A stretch of 64,000 bases of DNA from Alteromonas sp. BMJM2. GTDB lineage: Bacteria; Pseudomonadota; Gammaproteobacteria; Enterobacterales; Alteromonadaceae. The stretch's first letter is position 1. Each line of letters starts with the position of its first letter. This document shows, piece by piece, positions 39,410 through 48,660 of the stretch. The position numbers were made by a program, and so were the translations under genes. Under the pieces are notes generated by a model. That model worked only from the letters and a program-made list of their open reading frames with translations, did no database searches and was not told where the DNA came from. The DNA lies in contig NZ_JAPVOT010000019.1 of NCBI RefSeq assembly GCF_027257845.1, positions 1 through 64,000 on the forward strand, given 5' to 3'.

Positions 39410-40249
39410 ATGCAATTAGTTGCTGTTGATTACCAAGCTGAAAACGCTCAAGAAGAATTTGTTAAATCACTTCGAGAAACTGGATTTGGTGTTCTTAAAA
39501 ACCACCCTATTCAGCAGTCTTTAGTTCAAGGTATTTACGACAATTGGCAGGGTTTCTTCAATAGTGAACAGAAGAACGATTACCTCTATAACAAAGGTAA
39601 GCAAGACGGATTTTTCCCTCAGAGTGTTTCTGAGGTAGCTAAGGGTTTCACGAAAAAAGACATAAAAGAGTATTATCACTACTACCCTTGGGGTCAGTGT
39701 CCAGAGGAGCTACGTCCTCAGGTATCTCAATACTACAATGAAGCCAACACGCTTGCTTCAGAGTTATTGAGTTGGATTGAGTCTCACTCGCCAAGTGAAG
39801 TCAGTGATAAATACAGTCAGCCGCTAGGGGATATGATTAAGGATTCAGATCAAACTCTATTGCGTATTCTTCACTACCCGCCTCTAAGCGGTGATGAAGA
39901 GGTAGACGCAATTCGCGCTGCTGCTCATGAAGATATTAACTTAATTACTATTTTACCAGCTGCAAATGAGCCGGGCCTTCAGGTTCAAGCGAAAGACGGC
40001 AGCTGGCTAGATGTTCCTTGTGATTTTGGTAGTTTGATTGTGAATATTGGTGACATGCTGCAAGAAGCATCTGGCCACTACTTCCCATCAACCACTCACA
40101 GGGTAGTGAATCCTGATGGTGCAGACATGACAAAGGCTCGTATTTCACTACCTTTGTTTTTGCATCCTCGACCAGATGTTGTTCTTTCAGAACGTCATAC
40201 CGCAGGCTCATACCTGCAAGAGCGCCTTCGTGAGCTGGGCGTGATTTAA
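39410..40249 (+). CDS. 2-oxoglutarate/Fe(II)-dependent oxygenase (isopenicillin N synthase family)
   Basis: A 279-residue protein with the jelly-roll dioxygenase architecture. N-terminal residues 1-100 form the DIOX_N-type domain (GFGVLKNHPI). The Fe ligands are His173 and Asp175 in AAHEDINLITILP and His230 in STTHRVVNP; Arg240-Ser in ARISLPLF binds the 2-oxoglutarate carboxylate. The family includes plant and bacterial hydroxylases; the substrate is unknown. It sits downstream of the nucleoside operon but behind a terminator and has its own GGGA before the ATG. A role in nucleoside or base oxidation is an inference from position only. Confidence 0.88.
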   Translation: MQLVAVDYQAENAQEEFVKSLRETGFGVLKNHPIQQSLVQGIYDNWQGFFNSEQKNDYLYNKGKQDGFFPQSVSEVAKGFTKKDIKEYYHYYPWGQCPEELRPQVSQYYNEANTLASELLSWIESHSPSEVSDKYSQPLGDMIKDSDQTLLRILHYPPLSGDEEVDAIRAAAHEDINLITILPAANEPGLQVQAKDGSWLDVPCDFGSLIVNIGDMLQEASGHYFPSTTHRVVNPDGADMTKARISLPLFLHPRPDVVLSERHTAGSYLQERLRELGVI

Positions 40250-40279
40250 GTTAAGTTCCTTTTGTAGTGTTACCTTTCT

Positions 40280-40304
40280 GCCACGGCTTGTCCGTGGCTT
40301 TTTT
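40280..40304 (+). terminator. Rho-independent terminator of the oxygenase gene
   Basis: GCCACGG (40280-40286) pairs with CCGTGGC (40292-40298), loop of five, followed by T6. It lies 31 bp past the stop and also ahead of the convergent TPR gene. Confidence 0.92.
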
Positions 40305-40328
40305 CTATCCGCTTATTTTCATCTCTAT

Positions 40329-41495
40329 TCAGCGTCGAGCCAATACGGCAAGCTTTGATGAATAACGCTCAGCGCTGTAATCATCTGGTGCGTAGGTCTC
40401 TGCACTTTTTAGGTAACGTACGGCATTGTTAGTATCGCCCAATTCGAAATAGGTCTTAGCCATACCAAATAACACTTCGTGATTCTTTCTGTCTAGCCGT
40501 ACAGCACGTTGATAGTGACTCAGCGCCTTCTCAAACTTACCATCCTCAAATGACTGCTCGCCAAGGATGAAATGATAAAAAGGGTTAGTCTTTCTTTTTG
40601 TTTCTATTTTGCTAAATAGTTCAGCCGCTTCCTCACGCCTATTTTGATATCGATACAAAATGGCGAGGTTTTCCCAAACGGTTAAGTTTTCAGGATCAAG
40701 AGATAGCGCGTGCTCGTAAGCCCTTTGAGCTTGTTCAAAATCTCCCTGCATACGATAAAGCACGCCTAAATTTGTCCAGGTTTGCTGCAATGTTGGCGCA
40801 ACTTTGGCTGCAGCTCTGAAATAGCTGTATGCGCGGGTATAGCTATTTGCTACAAATGCATCTGCCCCCTTGTTGTTATAAAACATGGCTAACACACTTT
40901 TTTGCGATACGGGAATGCGAGGGAAGTGACTTCGAATGACCTGTGGATCAAAGTCCACGTCGGCATAGGTTGTTCCTATGGTAATTGCCATTGAGGTTTC
41001 TGGCGCGCTTACTCTTAGATTGATATGCCCATTGAGCAAACTAAAGCCATCTCTGCGGGTCCAGTATTCGGGAATGTCTACCTCGTAAAATGTAGTATTT
41101 AATCCAAGGTGTTGAGCTAAGGCGAAGGTCATTATTGACAATGATAGGCAATTAGCCGCTCGGTTATTAAAAGTGGTATTTGCCACCGTATTGGCGCTGT
41201 TGCGGTACATCATGCCATTGTCTGAGTAGTCTAAAATAGCATTTACAAAGCCTGTAACATTCTTTGCATTTAATGCATTGTCGTAGGCAGAGCGCTCTGC
41301 AAAGCGTTTTGCTTCTTCACCGAGATAAAATACATCTTCCTCTGACTCAACGCGAAAAAGTGGGTAACTGGGGAATAACTCATCTTTTAATAAGGACTTG
41401 ATATCTGCAGTTGCACGATCATCTTGCTGTGTACTTTGGCAAGCTGCTAAACACACCGTTATTATGACTAGTGTTAATAATGATTGGATAGGCAT
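40329..41495 (-). CDS. TPR-containing lipoprotein with transglutaminase-like N-terminal region
   Basis: A 388-residue lipoprotein: the signal peptide ends at LAAC (Cys19). Residues about 85-190 include NCLSLSIMTFALAQHLGL (Cys near 115) and NGHINLRV (His near 158), a Cys-His pattern like that of transglutaminase-like domains. Residues about 215-380 hold five TPR-like repeats, for example WTNLGVLYRMQGDFEQAQRAYEHAL and VLFGMAKTYFELGDTNNAVRYLKSAE. It probably acts as an envelope scaffold. GAGGAG precedes the ATG. A single gene, convergent with the oxygenase. Confidence 0.8.
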   Translation of the reverse strand: MPIQSLLTLVIITVCLAACQSTQQDDRATADIKSLLKDELFPSYPLFRVESEEDVFYLGEEAKRFAERSAYDNALNAKNVTGFVNAILDYSDNGMMYRNSANTVANTTFNNRAANCLSLSIMTFALAQHLGLNTTFYEVDIPEYWTRRDGFSLLNGHINLRVSAPETSMAITIGTTYADVDFDPQVIRSHFPRIPVSQKSVLAMFYNNKGADAFVANSYTRAYSYFRAAAKVAPTLQQTWTNLGVLYRMQGDFEQAQRAYEHALSLDPENLTVWENLAILYRYQNRREEAAELFSKIETKRKTNPFYHFILGEQSFEDGKFEKALSHYQRAVRLDRKNHEVLFGMAKTYFELGDTNNAVRYLKSAETYAPDDYSAERYSSKLAVLARR

Positions 41496-41875
41496 GACAT
41501 ATACTCCTCATGCGCTTTTTATAGGCGTTTCATAGAGCCGCTTAATAAAAGCGCGCTACGAGCCTCTATGAAGCGTCATTCACTGCTATAAGTATAGACT
41601 GCCCTGATAAACTTGCTTTTCTCTGTATTTTACCTGTGTTATCCGCCTTCAATTTGCTCCACTTCTTTTTCTATTTACTGCGCCAAAGAAAATAAATAAA
41701 ACCGTCTTTTAACGCCTCGCGCCCTTTCACAGATGCATTTTGACACTAAGAGCTCTCGTGTTACATAAAGTTAATCATCACTTTTTGAGAAACCACCGTA
41801 ACCATAAGCGAAATCAAATTTGTTAAAAGATAGTAAATTTATATAACCCGTTGGATAAACTCAAAAGGAAATATT
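41496..41875. other. Intergenic region with an extended hairpin
   Basis: No gene is supported. An extended hairpin at 41525-41576 includes TTCATAGAG/CTCTATGAA (41529-41537/41564-41572), extended by GT wobble pairs, and an inner CGCTT/AAGCG stem (41539-41543/41549-41553). The remainder, AT-rich, should contain the promoters of the TPR gene and the fasciclin gene. Confidence 0.5.
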
Positions 41876-42382
41876 ATGCGTAAGTTTTTAAGTGCTTTAG
41901 TTATTTTAGTAGTGAGCTCATCTGCATTCGCTGGACACCATAAAATGGGTGACCACAAAGATATCGTTGACACAGCGGCGAGCAACCCAATGTTTTCAAC
42001 CTTGGTAGCAGCGGTAAAAGCAGGTGGTTTAGTAGAGACATTAAAAGGCGACGGCCCGTTTACTGTTTTTGCTCCTACTAATGACGCCTTTGCAGCGCTT
42101 CCTGCAGGTACATTGGAAATGTTGTTGAAACCAGAGAACAAAGACACCTTGGTGCAAATTCTTACCTACCATGTTGTTTCAGGTAAAGTGGCGGCGAAAG
42201 ATGTGGTATCACTTTCATCTGCTACCACGGTAGAAGGCAGCGACGTTACTGTGAATGCAGCCATGGGTAAGGTAAAGATTAACAACGCAAACGTTGTGAA
42301 AGCTGATGTAATGGCTGAAAACGGTGTAATTCACGTAATCGATACAGTGCTACTACCTGCTGACGTAGCAGCTGCGCTGTAA
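41876..42382 (+). CDS. Exported fasciclin (FAS1) domain protein
   Basis: A 168-residue protein with a signal peptide (1-20, AFA) and a His-rich mature start ([10 protein letters not shown]). A single FAS1 domain spans 31-165: [19 protein letters not shown], the H1 motif [16 protein letters not shown] (near 60-75), YHVV (near 100) and the H2 motif [13 protein letters not shown] (near 149-161). FAS1 proteins mediate adhesion or small-molecule binding in the periplasm or outside. AAGGAAA precedes the ATG. Single gene with its own terminator. Confidence 0.94.
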   Translation: MRKFLSALVILVVSSSAFAGHHKMGDHKDIVDTAASNPMFSTLVAAVKAGGLVETLKGDGPFTVFAPTNDAFAALPAGTLEMLLKPENKDTLVQILTYHVVSGKVAAKDVVSLSSATTVEGSDVTVNAAMGKVKINNANVVKADVMAENGVIHVIDTVLLPADVAAAL

Positions 42383-42412
42383 CCTAAAAGCTAAAGAATT
42401 AAAATGTGTAAT

Positions 42413-42440
42413 AAAAACCATCGCCTGTGCGATGGTTTTT
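42413..42440 (+). terminator. Rho-independent terminator of the fasciclin gene
   Basis: AAAAACCATCGC (42413-42424) pairs with GCGATGGTTTTT (42429-42440), loop CTGT, 31 bp past the stop. Confidence 0.93.
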
Positions 42441-42583
42441 TTCTGGAGTACACAAAGCAAAACCTGCCGGTTAATACATAAGGTTTCTATAATTTAAACT
42501 TATGTTGAATAACTTTTTATCTTATGCGGGTGTAAAGTTATGAGAAATACTACCTAAGAGTAGTAACCTAACGAGGAATTGAT

Positions 42584-43567
42584 GTGTACATCGAACAAGT
42601 CGACAACAGAGCACTCTCTGATTGTAACGTTCTTATTGTAGATGACGACGCGAGTAGCAGGCTTATACTGGAAACTCTTTTAGAAGATATGGTTTCATGC
42701 GTTTCAGTTGCCTCTGGAAAAGCCGCTATTGAACATTGCCGCTATGAAAAGCCCGATCTTATTCTGATGGATGTTTCCATGCCAGAATTAGACGGCCATG
42801 CCACCACTTTACTGCTCCGTAAAAAGCCTCAGTGCGAATCTATACCTGTTATTTTTGTAACCTCTTCTTCAACGGAAGATGAAGAGTCGAAGTGCTGGAA
42901 TTCCGGGTGTGTAGATTTTGTTGTGAAGCCAGTTAATGCATGTACTCTGCAAAATCGCGTTAAATCTCATTTAAACAACAAAATGCGAAACGATTTACTC
43001 GAAAAGCTTATTTATATAGATAAATTGACCGGGGCGTACAATAGACACTACCTCGATGATTATCTTCCTAGACTAGTTAGAGACGGACTTCGAAACGTTT
43101 CGCCGCTGTCACTTCTTATTCTCGACATCGATCACTTTAAACTCTTTAATGATAAGTACGGTCATTTAGACGGCGATAGCTGTCTATGGAAAGTAAGCCA
43201 ATGCATAAACGATACTCTTCAGCGTCCTATGGATAAACTGATTCGTATAGGTGGCGAAGAGTTCTTAGTTATTTTACCTAATACGGATACGAAAGGTGCC
43301 ATAGCAGTAGCAGAAAAACTGCTAGAAAACGTTTACGACTTAAATATCAAACATGAATCTTCTGAGTTTGACCGCGTTACGTTAAGCGCGGGTCTCGCCA
43401 CCAAACAAGCAGATGATAAAAAAACAATAGACTTTGTCATGTTAGAAGCTGATAAAAACCTTTACTCAGCTAAAACCGACGGTCGAAATCGTTTGAGAGT
43501 AGAAGGGCTTGATGAAGCCGAATGTGATACCCCAGTGCGAGACACCAAAAAACGAGTACTTATTTAG
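42584..43567 (+). CDS. Response regulator diguanylate cyclase (REC-GGDEF)
   Basis: A 327-residue protein. The receiver (about 14-130) keeps the acidic pocket VDDDAS (20-25), phosphoacceptor Asp63 in LILMDVSMPELDG, the switch TSS and Lys in FVVKPVN (near 113). The GGDEF domain (about 140-305) has the KLTGAYNRHYLD start, the LDIDHFKLFNDKYGHLDGD metal and substrate site and an intact GGEEF at 223-227, so it should make c-di-GMP on phosphorylation. Its kinase is not nearby. The start is GTG at 42584 with GAGGAA at good spacing. The last 25 residues are acidic. Confidence 0.92.
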   Translation: MYIEQVDNRALSDCNVLIVDDDASSRLILETLLEDMVSCVSVASGKAAIEHCRYEKPDLILMDVSMPELDGHATTLLLRKKPQCESIPVIFVTSSSTEDEESKCWNSGCVDFVVKPVNACTLQNRVKSHLNNKMRNDLLEKLIYIDKLTGAYNRHYLDDYLPRLVRDGLRNVSPLSLLILDIDHFKLFNDKYGHLDGDSCLWKVSQCINDTLQRPMDKLIRIGGEEFLVILPNTDTKGAIAVAEKLLENVYDLNIKHESSEFDRVTLSAGLATKQADDKKTIDFVMLEADKNLYSAKTDGRNRLRVEGLDEAECDTPVRDTKKRVLI

Positions 43568-43592
43568 GCTTAGCGTTTCGTTAGCTAGCTTT

Positions 43593-44285
43593 TTACCTGT
43601 TCTGTGTTTCTCCCAATCGATATTTCCCAACCGCCTTAGTGTGCAGCAGTTGCGTAAACGGACTGGTTTGGTCTAATCCAAATTGTTCAACTTGAGCGAA
43701 TAATAACTGAAGCGTGGCGAGAGCATCGTCAAGAGCATTATGTTCAGGGAAGCTAGGGAGGTCTAATCGCTGTCGACACACGGTAAGTGTTGCACTGTTG
43801 GTAGGAAGCACTTGATGCTGCTTGTTCAACTGATAAACCGCAATCTTAAGCGTATCAATGTAGATAACATCTATAACAGGTAAAGACAGTTCTATAAACG
43901 CTTTGTTAAGCGCAGCTAAATCAAGACTGGCATTGTGAAACACCAGCACTGACGATTGAAGTAGTGGCATCAACTTATCTAAGCTAACGGCTAACGGCTT
44001 CCCTTGGGCCAAAATATCATGGGTTAGCCCGTGAATAACCGGACTTTGGCCTAACGCAGCCGATGTTTTTATCACAAAGTACTCGCAAGAGCCCAGCGAC
44101 AACTGCCCGCCCTTACCTGCCACCCACCCTATAGAAGTAATATCAGTGACTTTGGCATCAAGAGAGGTCAACTCAACATCAATTGCCAGTAAATCCGTGT
44201 TATTGATATACCTACCGCTAAGTTGCTTTTTAAGCGACGAACCTGAAAATAATGTGAGTCGCTCTTTAAACCATTGCAATATCAT
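43593..44285 (-). CDS. DnaQ-like 3'-5' exonuclease
   Basis: A 230-residue DEDDh exonuclease domain protein. Exo I is LAIDVELTSLD (Asp35 and Glu37), Exo II is FHNASLDLAALNKAF (near 117-131), and Exo III is HNALDDALATLQLL (His and Asp near 188-193). It lies 25 bp downstream of the CBS/DUF294 gene; this pair occurs beside acetate-type symporters in other gammaproteobacteria. It may process nucleic acids or nucleotides; a repair role is not shown. Confidence 0.88.
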   Translation of the reverse strand: MILQWFKERLTLFSGSSLKKQLSGRYINNTDLLAIDVELTSLDAKVTDITSIGWVAGKGGQLSLGSCEYFVIKTSAALGQSPVIHGLTHDILAQGKPLAVSLDKLMPLLQSSVLVFHNASLDLAALNKAFIELSLPVIDVIYIDTLKIAVYQLNKQHQVLPTNSATLTVCRQRLDLPSFPEHNALDDALATLQLLFAQVEQFGLDQTSPFTQLLHTKAVGKYRLGETQNR

Positions 44286-44310
44286 CTGATGTTCTGTCCT
44301 TCGCTTTTTT

Positions 44311-46140
44311 TTACCCTATTCCGCCAGAAAACTTCATTACCATGGCTTCGTTTGCTCGCTCTATCGCTTTAAAACCCGCTTTAAGTTGATGTTTTTGAAT
44401 CGACGACAGCATGCTCACCGATACAAGATTATCGGTTACTTTGTTCTCTAGCTGATGACGCCAGCGCAGCCTATTTAAAAATACCCAGATGTCTTTCAAG
44501 TTAGCTGCATCTTTAGCAGAGAGCTCAGACTTGTCAGACAAACTCTCAAGACGCGCCACAGTATTAGGCAACGTAATACCATCTGCTAGAGCATAAATTC
44601 GCGCAATGTTGTTAATAAGCGCTACCGCTCTCGTTTTTAAGTCGATGGTGTCTTTTTGTTTACGTCCTTTTTCATAGCTAAATTTTTGAAACATGGATAG
44701 GGGGACAGACACGTCATTACTATTGCGCGCTAACGCGGCTAGAAACATATTTTGCTGCAACAAGGGCGCTCGTCTTTTTTGCAGTAGTTTGAATAGGCTT
44801 GAATCACCTGCTGCGCAGCGAACATCCAAAAAGATATTAAAGTGCATAATGGCCTTACTTGTGGGTGATGCGACCCACCTCTCGGCTTCTTTTACCGCTT
44901 CATCAACTGATAATCGAAGTTCTGGATTACTTGCCATAATGTTGCCATCACACAGTTTAATACCGCATTTTGCTAACCCTTTACACACGTAATCTGTCAT
45001 ATCAGCAAAATAAGCAGCCTGTTTTTTGTTAGGCGTAGACGCTAACAGTAACCCGCTGTCTTGATCAGAGCCCGTGGTTTGATCTTCCCTTGCCTGCGAG
45101 CCATAAACTAGCCAAGCAAACATCATAGGGGCTTTACCATTATCTTGCTGGAAAAAGCCAATAAGCTTTCGCGTCATTACGTCGGTGGCTTGAGACAAAA
45201 TTTTGCCCGCAATATCGTAATCACCAGCTCGTTTAGCGTGCGCAGCAAAGTAATGCGGTAATTGCCAAGACAGTCTTGTGAGTTCATACAAATTTTTGGC
45301 TTTTGTTAACTCTCCAATAATGAAAAGTACATTGCCTCTTTGGTGTCTTATAATATCACTCGCCGTCACCATTCCTATTGGCGACTGAGATTCATGGTCG
45401 ATAACCGGCAAATGATGAATATTTTTTTCTGTCATCAGCGCCATGGCATCGAACAACGTTCGGTTGTTGCCAATTTGGGTAGGGTTCACCGTCATTATTT
45501 GCTTAACCGGAAGGGTGGTATCAAGAGCTTGAGCGACTACGCGAGAGCGCAAGTCTCTATCTGTCACTATGCCAATGAGCTTATGGTTATCGGTTACTAA
45601 TAAGGATGACACTTTTTCTTGAGTCATTAGCGTTGCGGCATCAGCAATAGACATATTACTGTGAGCGGCCACAGGCGCTTTGTCTACAACATCGGTGAGG
45701 GCCTTGTATAACCACATGGAGTTAGAGTCAGCGATGGCATGATTTTGCAGCGCATTATTGCGTAAGCCAGTAAAGAAGCTATCAACCTCTACAAGCTCAA
45801 GTAACGCAAATACGTCTTGTGCGGCAAAACTATAGACAAGCCCAGGACTGTCTACATGCACAGACAGCGGATAAGTGCGCTTATCTAAAATTGCAGCATA
45901 ATTAAAATAATCCCCTTCACTTAAATGCCTAGCAGCGCCTTCCCCATCTTCCACGGAAAACTGACCGCTTTGAATGAGATAAAGTCGAGGCTCGTCCGTT
46001 ACAAAATGCTCGGTATTATCTTTGGTTACATAGAGTAAATCAGCATGTCGAATAAGGTCATAACGCTGAGATTCATTCAGCATATCAAACGGTGCTGATG
46101 TAGAAAGAAAGTCCTCAACCTGCTTTGCTATTGCTGTCAT
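44311..46140 (-). CDS. cNMP-binding/CBS pair/DUF294 nucleotidyltransferase-like protein
   Basis: A 609-residue cytoplasmic regulator-like protein. In order: a cyclic-nucleotide-binding fold (about 15-130), two CBS domains (about 160-275, with MTQEKVSSLLVTD, GIVTDRDLR and HHLPVID), a DUF294 nucleotidyltransferase core with GSQAREDQTTGSDQDSGLL (near 349-367, matching the GlnD-type GSxAR...Dx(D/E) pattern) and a DUF294 C-terminal helical domain (about 460-605). It probably regulates the adjacent symporter or its genes. AAGGA precedes the ATG. In operon with the exonuclease. Confidence 0.9.
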   Translation of the reverse strand: MTAIAKQVEDFLSTSAPFDMLNESQRYDLIRHADLLYVTKDNTEHFVTDEPRLYLIQSGQFSVEDGEGAARHLSEGDYFNYAAILDKRTYPLSVHVDSPGLVYSFAAQDVFALLELVEVDSFFTGLRNNALQNHAIADSNSMWLYKALTDVVDKAPVAAHSNMSIADAATLMTQEKVSSLLVTDNHKLIGIVTDRDLRSRVVAQALDTTLPVKQIMTVNPTQIGNNRTLFDAMALMTEKNIHHLPVIDHESQSPIGMVTASDIIRHQRGNVLFIIGELTKAKNLYELTRLSWQLPHYFAAHAKRAGDYDIAGKILSQATDVMTRKLIGFFQQDNGKAPMMFAWLVYGSQAREDQTTGSDQDSGLLLASTPNKKQAAYFADMTDYVCKGLAKCGIKLCDGNIMASNPELRLSVDEAVKEAERWVASPTSKAIMHFNIFLDVRCAAGDSSLFKLLQKRRAPLLQQNMFLAALARNSNDVSVPLSMFQKFSYEKGRKQKDTIDLKTRAVALINNIARIYALADGITLPNTVARLESLSDKSELSAKDAANLKDIWVFLNRLRWRHQLENKVTDNLVSVSMLSSIQKHQLKAGFKAIERANEAMVMKFSGGIG

Positions 46141-46344
46141 TTTTTGGTCCTTATTCCTTAATATTGGCCTTACCGATGCTCTGTTTTTTGTCTGACTTTT
46201 GCTCTGTGTTTATGTCTATGTATTGAGCTGTAACATGAACTGTCTTTAGCTCTGTTAGAAGTTGTGTGCCATGTCTGAATGTGTTCCTTTTTCTTAGTGA
46301 ACGCGTTCCTCCATTCGCTAAGAAAAAAGAATATATACAAAAGA

Positions 46345-46386
46345 AAAAACCAACCCACTAAACACTGTTAGAAGGTTGGTTTTCCA
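46345..46386 (-). terminator. Rho-independent terminator of the symporter operon
   Basis: AAAACCAACC (46347-46356) pairs with GGTTGGTTTT (46375-46384) around an 18-base loop; T-rich sequence follows on the minus strand, 40 bp past the symporter stop. Confidence 0.8.
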
Positions 46387-46424
46387 TTGTACTAATGCAT
46401 CTTCTTACGAATGTTTTTCATTCA

Positions 46425-48131
46425 TTAGTGTGCAGAGGCCTCGCCCGCTCCTTTAGGATAGCGAATACTTTCAACCAACTCTTGAATTTCCTCTGGTGCT
46501 TCATCTGTCACTTTGAAGACAAGGAATGCCACGATGAAGTTAACTATCATACCCAATGTACCGATACCTTCAGGTGAGATACCAAACAACCAGTTATCGG
46601 GTACGTTAGCAGCCGGATTAACAAACTTGAAGTAGATAATGTACGTCGCGGTGAAGGCAATACCAGATAGCATTCCCGCAACTGCACCTTTGTCATTCAT
46701 ACGCTTGCTAAAGATACCCATAATAATCGCAGGGAAGAAACTGGACGCTGCTAAGCCAAAGGCAAAAGCGACCACCTGCGCAACGAATCCGGGCGGATTA
46801 ATACCAAAGTAACCGGCAATGACAATGGCGACACCTGCGGCCAATCGTGCATAAAATAGCTCTGCCTTATCCGTAATATCTGGCGCGAAATTTCGTTTCA
46901 GTAAGTCATGAGATACCGACGTGGAGATTACGAGCAACAAGCCAGCTGAGGTAGAAAGCGCAGCGGCAACACCACCAGCGGCCACTAGAGCAATAACCCA
47001 AGCCGGTAAATTCGCAATTTCAGGGTTCGCCAGTACCATGATGTCACGGTCGACGGTCATTTCGTTGCGCTCATCACCAGAGTAGAACATAACGCCATCG
47101 CCATTCTTATCATTAAATTCGATAAGTCCGGTTTGCTCCCAGTTCTTAATCCACGATGGCGCTTCTTCGTAACTTGTACCCGTAAGCTCAGGGCCGTTAA
47201 TGGTTTCAATCATATTAACGCGAGCAAAAGCGGCAAGTGACGGTGCAGTGGTGTAAACAATAGCAATAAATGCTAGTGCATAACCCGCTGATTTACGTGC
47301 ATCGTGTACTTTTGGAACCGTGAAGAAGCGAACGATTACGTGTGGCAAACCTGCCGTACCTACCATAAGCGCGAAGGTAATGAAGAACACATCTATAGTA
47401 CTTTTCGTGCCTGTGGTGTATTCATGGAACCCGAGATCGGTGGATAAATTATCGAGCTTTTGCAGCAGATGCATGCCCGAGCCATCGGCCAGCGTGGCAC
47501 CGAACCCGGTTTGAGGAAGGATATGACCGGTTACCATTATGGAAATAAATACCGCAGGAACCACATAAGCAAACACCATCACACAAAACTGAGCCACTTG
47601 CGTGTAGGTAATACCTTTCATGCCACCTAATACGGTGTAGAAAAAGACGATAACCATACCAAGCACAACGCCGGTAACAATATCCACTTCTAAGAATCGA
47701 CTGAATACTACGCCGACCCCTCGCATCTGCCCTGCCACATAGGTAAAACAAACAAAAATGGCGCAAAATACAGCAACCGTTCGCGCGGTTTGTGAGTAGT
47801 AGCGGTCTCCAATAAAATCGGGTACAGTAAATTTTCCGAATTTGCGAAGATAAGGTGCTAAGCAAAGCGCCAGCAAAACGTAGCCGCCAGTCCAGCCCAT
47901 GAGATAAACGGCGCCGTCGTATCCCATAAAAGAGATAAGGCCTGCCATTGAAATAAACGATGCAGCTGACATCCAATCGGCAGCAGTTGCCATGCCGTTG
48001 AGTACAGGTGGAACACCGCCGCCGGCGACGTAGAAATCGTTTGTCGATCCGGCTCTGGCCCAGATCGCAATGGCAATGTACAGCGCGAAAGTAGCGCCTA
48101 CAATGATAAAGGTGAGTGTTTGAACATCCAT
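46425..48131 (-). CDS. Sodium:solute symporter, VC_2705/ActP-like (acetate-type substrates)
   Basis: A 568-residue inner-membrane protein with about 13 TM helices of the SSS family. Signatures are FYVAGGGVPPVLNGMATAADWMSAASFISMAGL (Na+/substrate site, near 33-65), GLPHVIVRFFTVP (near 258-270) and AALSTSAGLLLVISTSVSHDLLKR (near 389-412). An insertion of about 70 residues (near 318-372) contains the EEAPSWIKNWEQTGL and FYSGDERNEM segments seen in this clade. It probably takes up acetate or related short acids with Na+. It is 4 bp after the DUF4212 gene, and GAGGAA lies within that gap region. Confidence 0.93.
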   Translation of the reverse strand: MDVQTLTFIIVGATFALYIAIAIWARAGSTNDFYVAGGGVPPVLNGMATAADWMSAASFISMAGLISFMGYDGAVYLMGWTGGYVLLALCLAPYLRKFGKFTVPDFIGDRYYSQTARTVAVFCAIFVCFTYVAGQMRGVGVVFSRFLEVDIVTGVVLGMVIVFFYTVLGGMKGITYTQVAQFCVMVFAYVVPAVFISIMVTGHILPQTGFGATLADGSGMHLLQKLDNLSTDLGFHEYTTGTKSTIDVFFITFALMVGTAGLPHVIVRFFTVPKVHDARKSAGYALAFIAIVYTTAPSLAAFARVNMIETINGPELTGTSYEEAPSWIKNWEQTGLIEFNDKNGDGVMFYSGDERNEMTVDRDIMVLANPEIANLPAWVIALVAAGGVAAALSTSAGLLLVISTSVSHDLLKRNFAPDITDKAELFYARLAAGVAIVIAGYFGINPPGFVAQVVAFAFGLAASSFFPAIIMGIFSKRMNDKGAVAGMLSGIAFTATYIIYFKFVNPAANVPDNWLFGISPEGIGTLGMIVNFIVAFLVFKVTDEAPEEIQELVESIRYPKGAGEASAH

Positions 48132-48135
48132 CGTA

Positions 48136-48402
48136 TTATTCCTCTTCTACGCCGTAACGTTTGTCCATCGCACTCATTTTTGCCATGTAGACAAAAATAA
48201 GAGCAACAAAAACTAAAATGGAACCTTGTTGCGCAAACCAGAAGCCCAGTTTGAAACCAAAGAATTGGATGTTGTTTAATGCATCGGCAAATAAAATGCC
48301 GGCACCAAAAGATACAGCGAACCAAACGACTAAAAGTTTAAAAAGGAGAGCTAGGTTCTCCTTCCAATATGCTTTTTGGTCATCATTATTTCTAAAAGAC
48401 AT
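48136..48402 (-). CDS. DUF4212 small subunit of the symporter
   Basis: An 88-residue protein with two TM helices (about 18-38 and 52-72), starting MSFRNNDDQKAYWKENLALL, the typical DUF4212 opening (the WKENL motif), and including FGAGILFAD and FKLGFWFAQQGSI. It is always found upstream of VC_2705-type symporters and is thought to be a partner subunit. It ends four bases before the symporter ATG. Confidence 0.93.
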   Translation of the reverse strand: MSFRNNDDQKAYWKENLALLFKLLVVWFAVSFGAGILFADALNNIQFFGFKLGFWFAQQGSILVFVALIFVYMAKMSAMDKRYGVEEE

Positions 48403-48515
48403 TGTTCCGTCCCCACGTCAGGTTAATCGGTTGTTGTTTTTTTACATTTTCCTAACGCTTAACTTTTTTTACATTGTCGCTACTGATTTCACGTTGCGAG
48501 CAACATTCACCAAAA

Positions 48516-48540
48516 GCAGCGAAGCCAAGCCTATAGGAGG
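48516..48540. repeat. Copy of the GCAGCGAAGCC intergenic repeat
   Basis: GCAGCGAAGCC followed by AAGCCTATAGGAGG resembles the two segments at 28785 and 28939. It lies between the divergent DUF4212 gene and the sensor kinase gene. Too short to classify. Confidence 0.3.
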
Positions 48541-48660
48541 TTGGATATCACTTTAGACCTGCATGAAATATTTAAAAATGAGACCATGGTCGTAGGTAGA
48601 CGAAGGTCTCAATAGGTATAATACACATCGAGTTGTAAATTTTTAGTTAATGGAAAGGCT

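Noticed and set aside
47449-47976. 175-codon ORF antisense within the symporter gene
   Set aside because: It runs on the same strand in a shifted frame inside a gene with intact SSS motifs; its Cys/Arg-rich composition is not protein-like.
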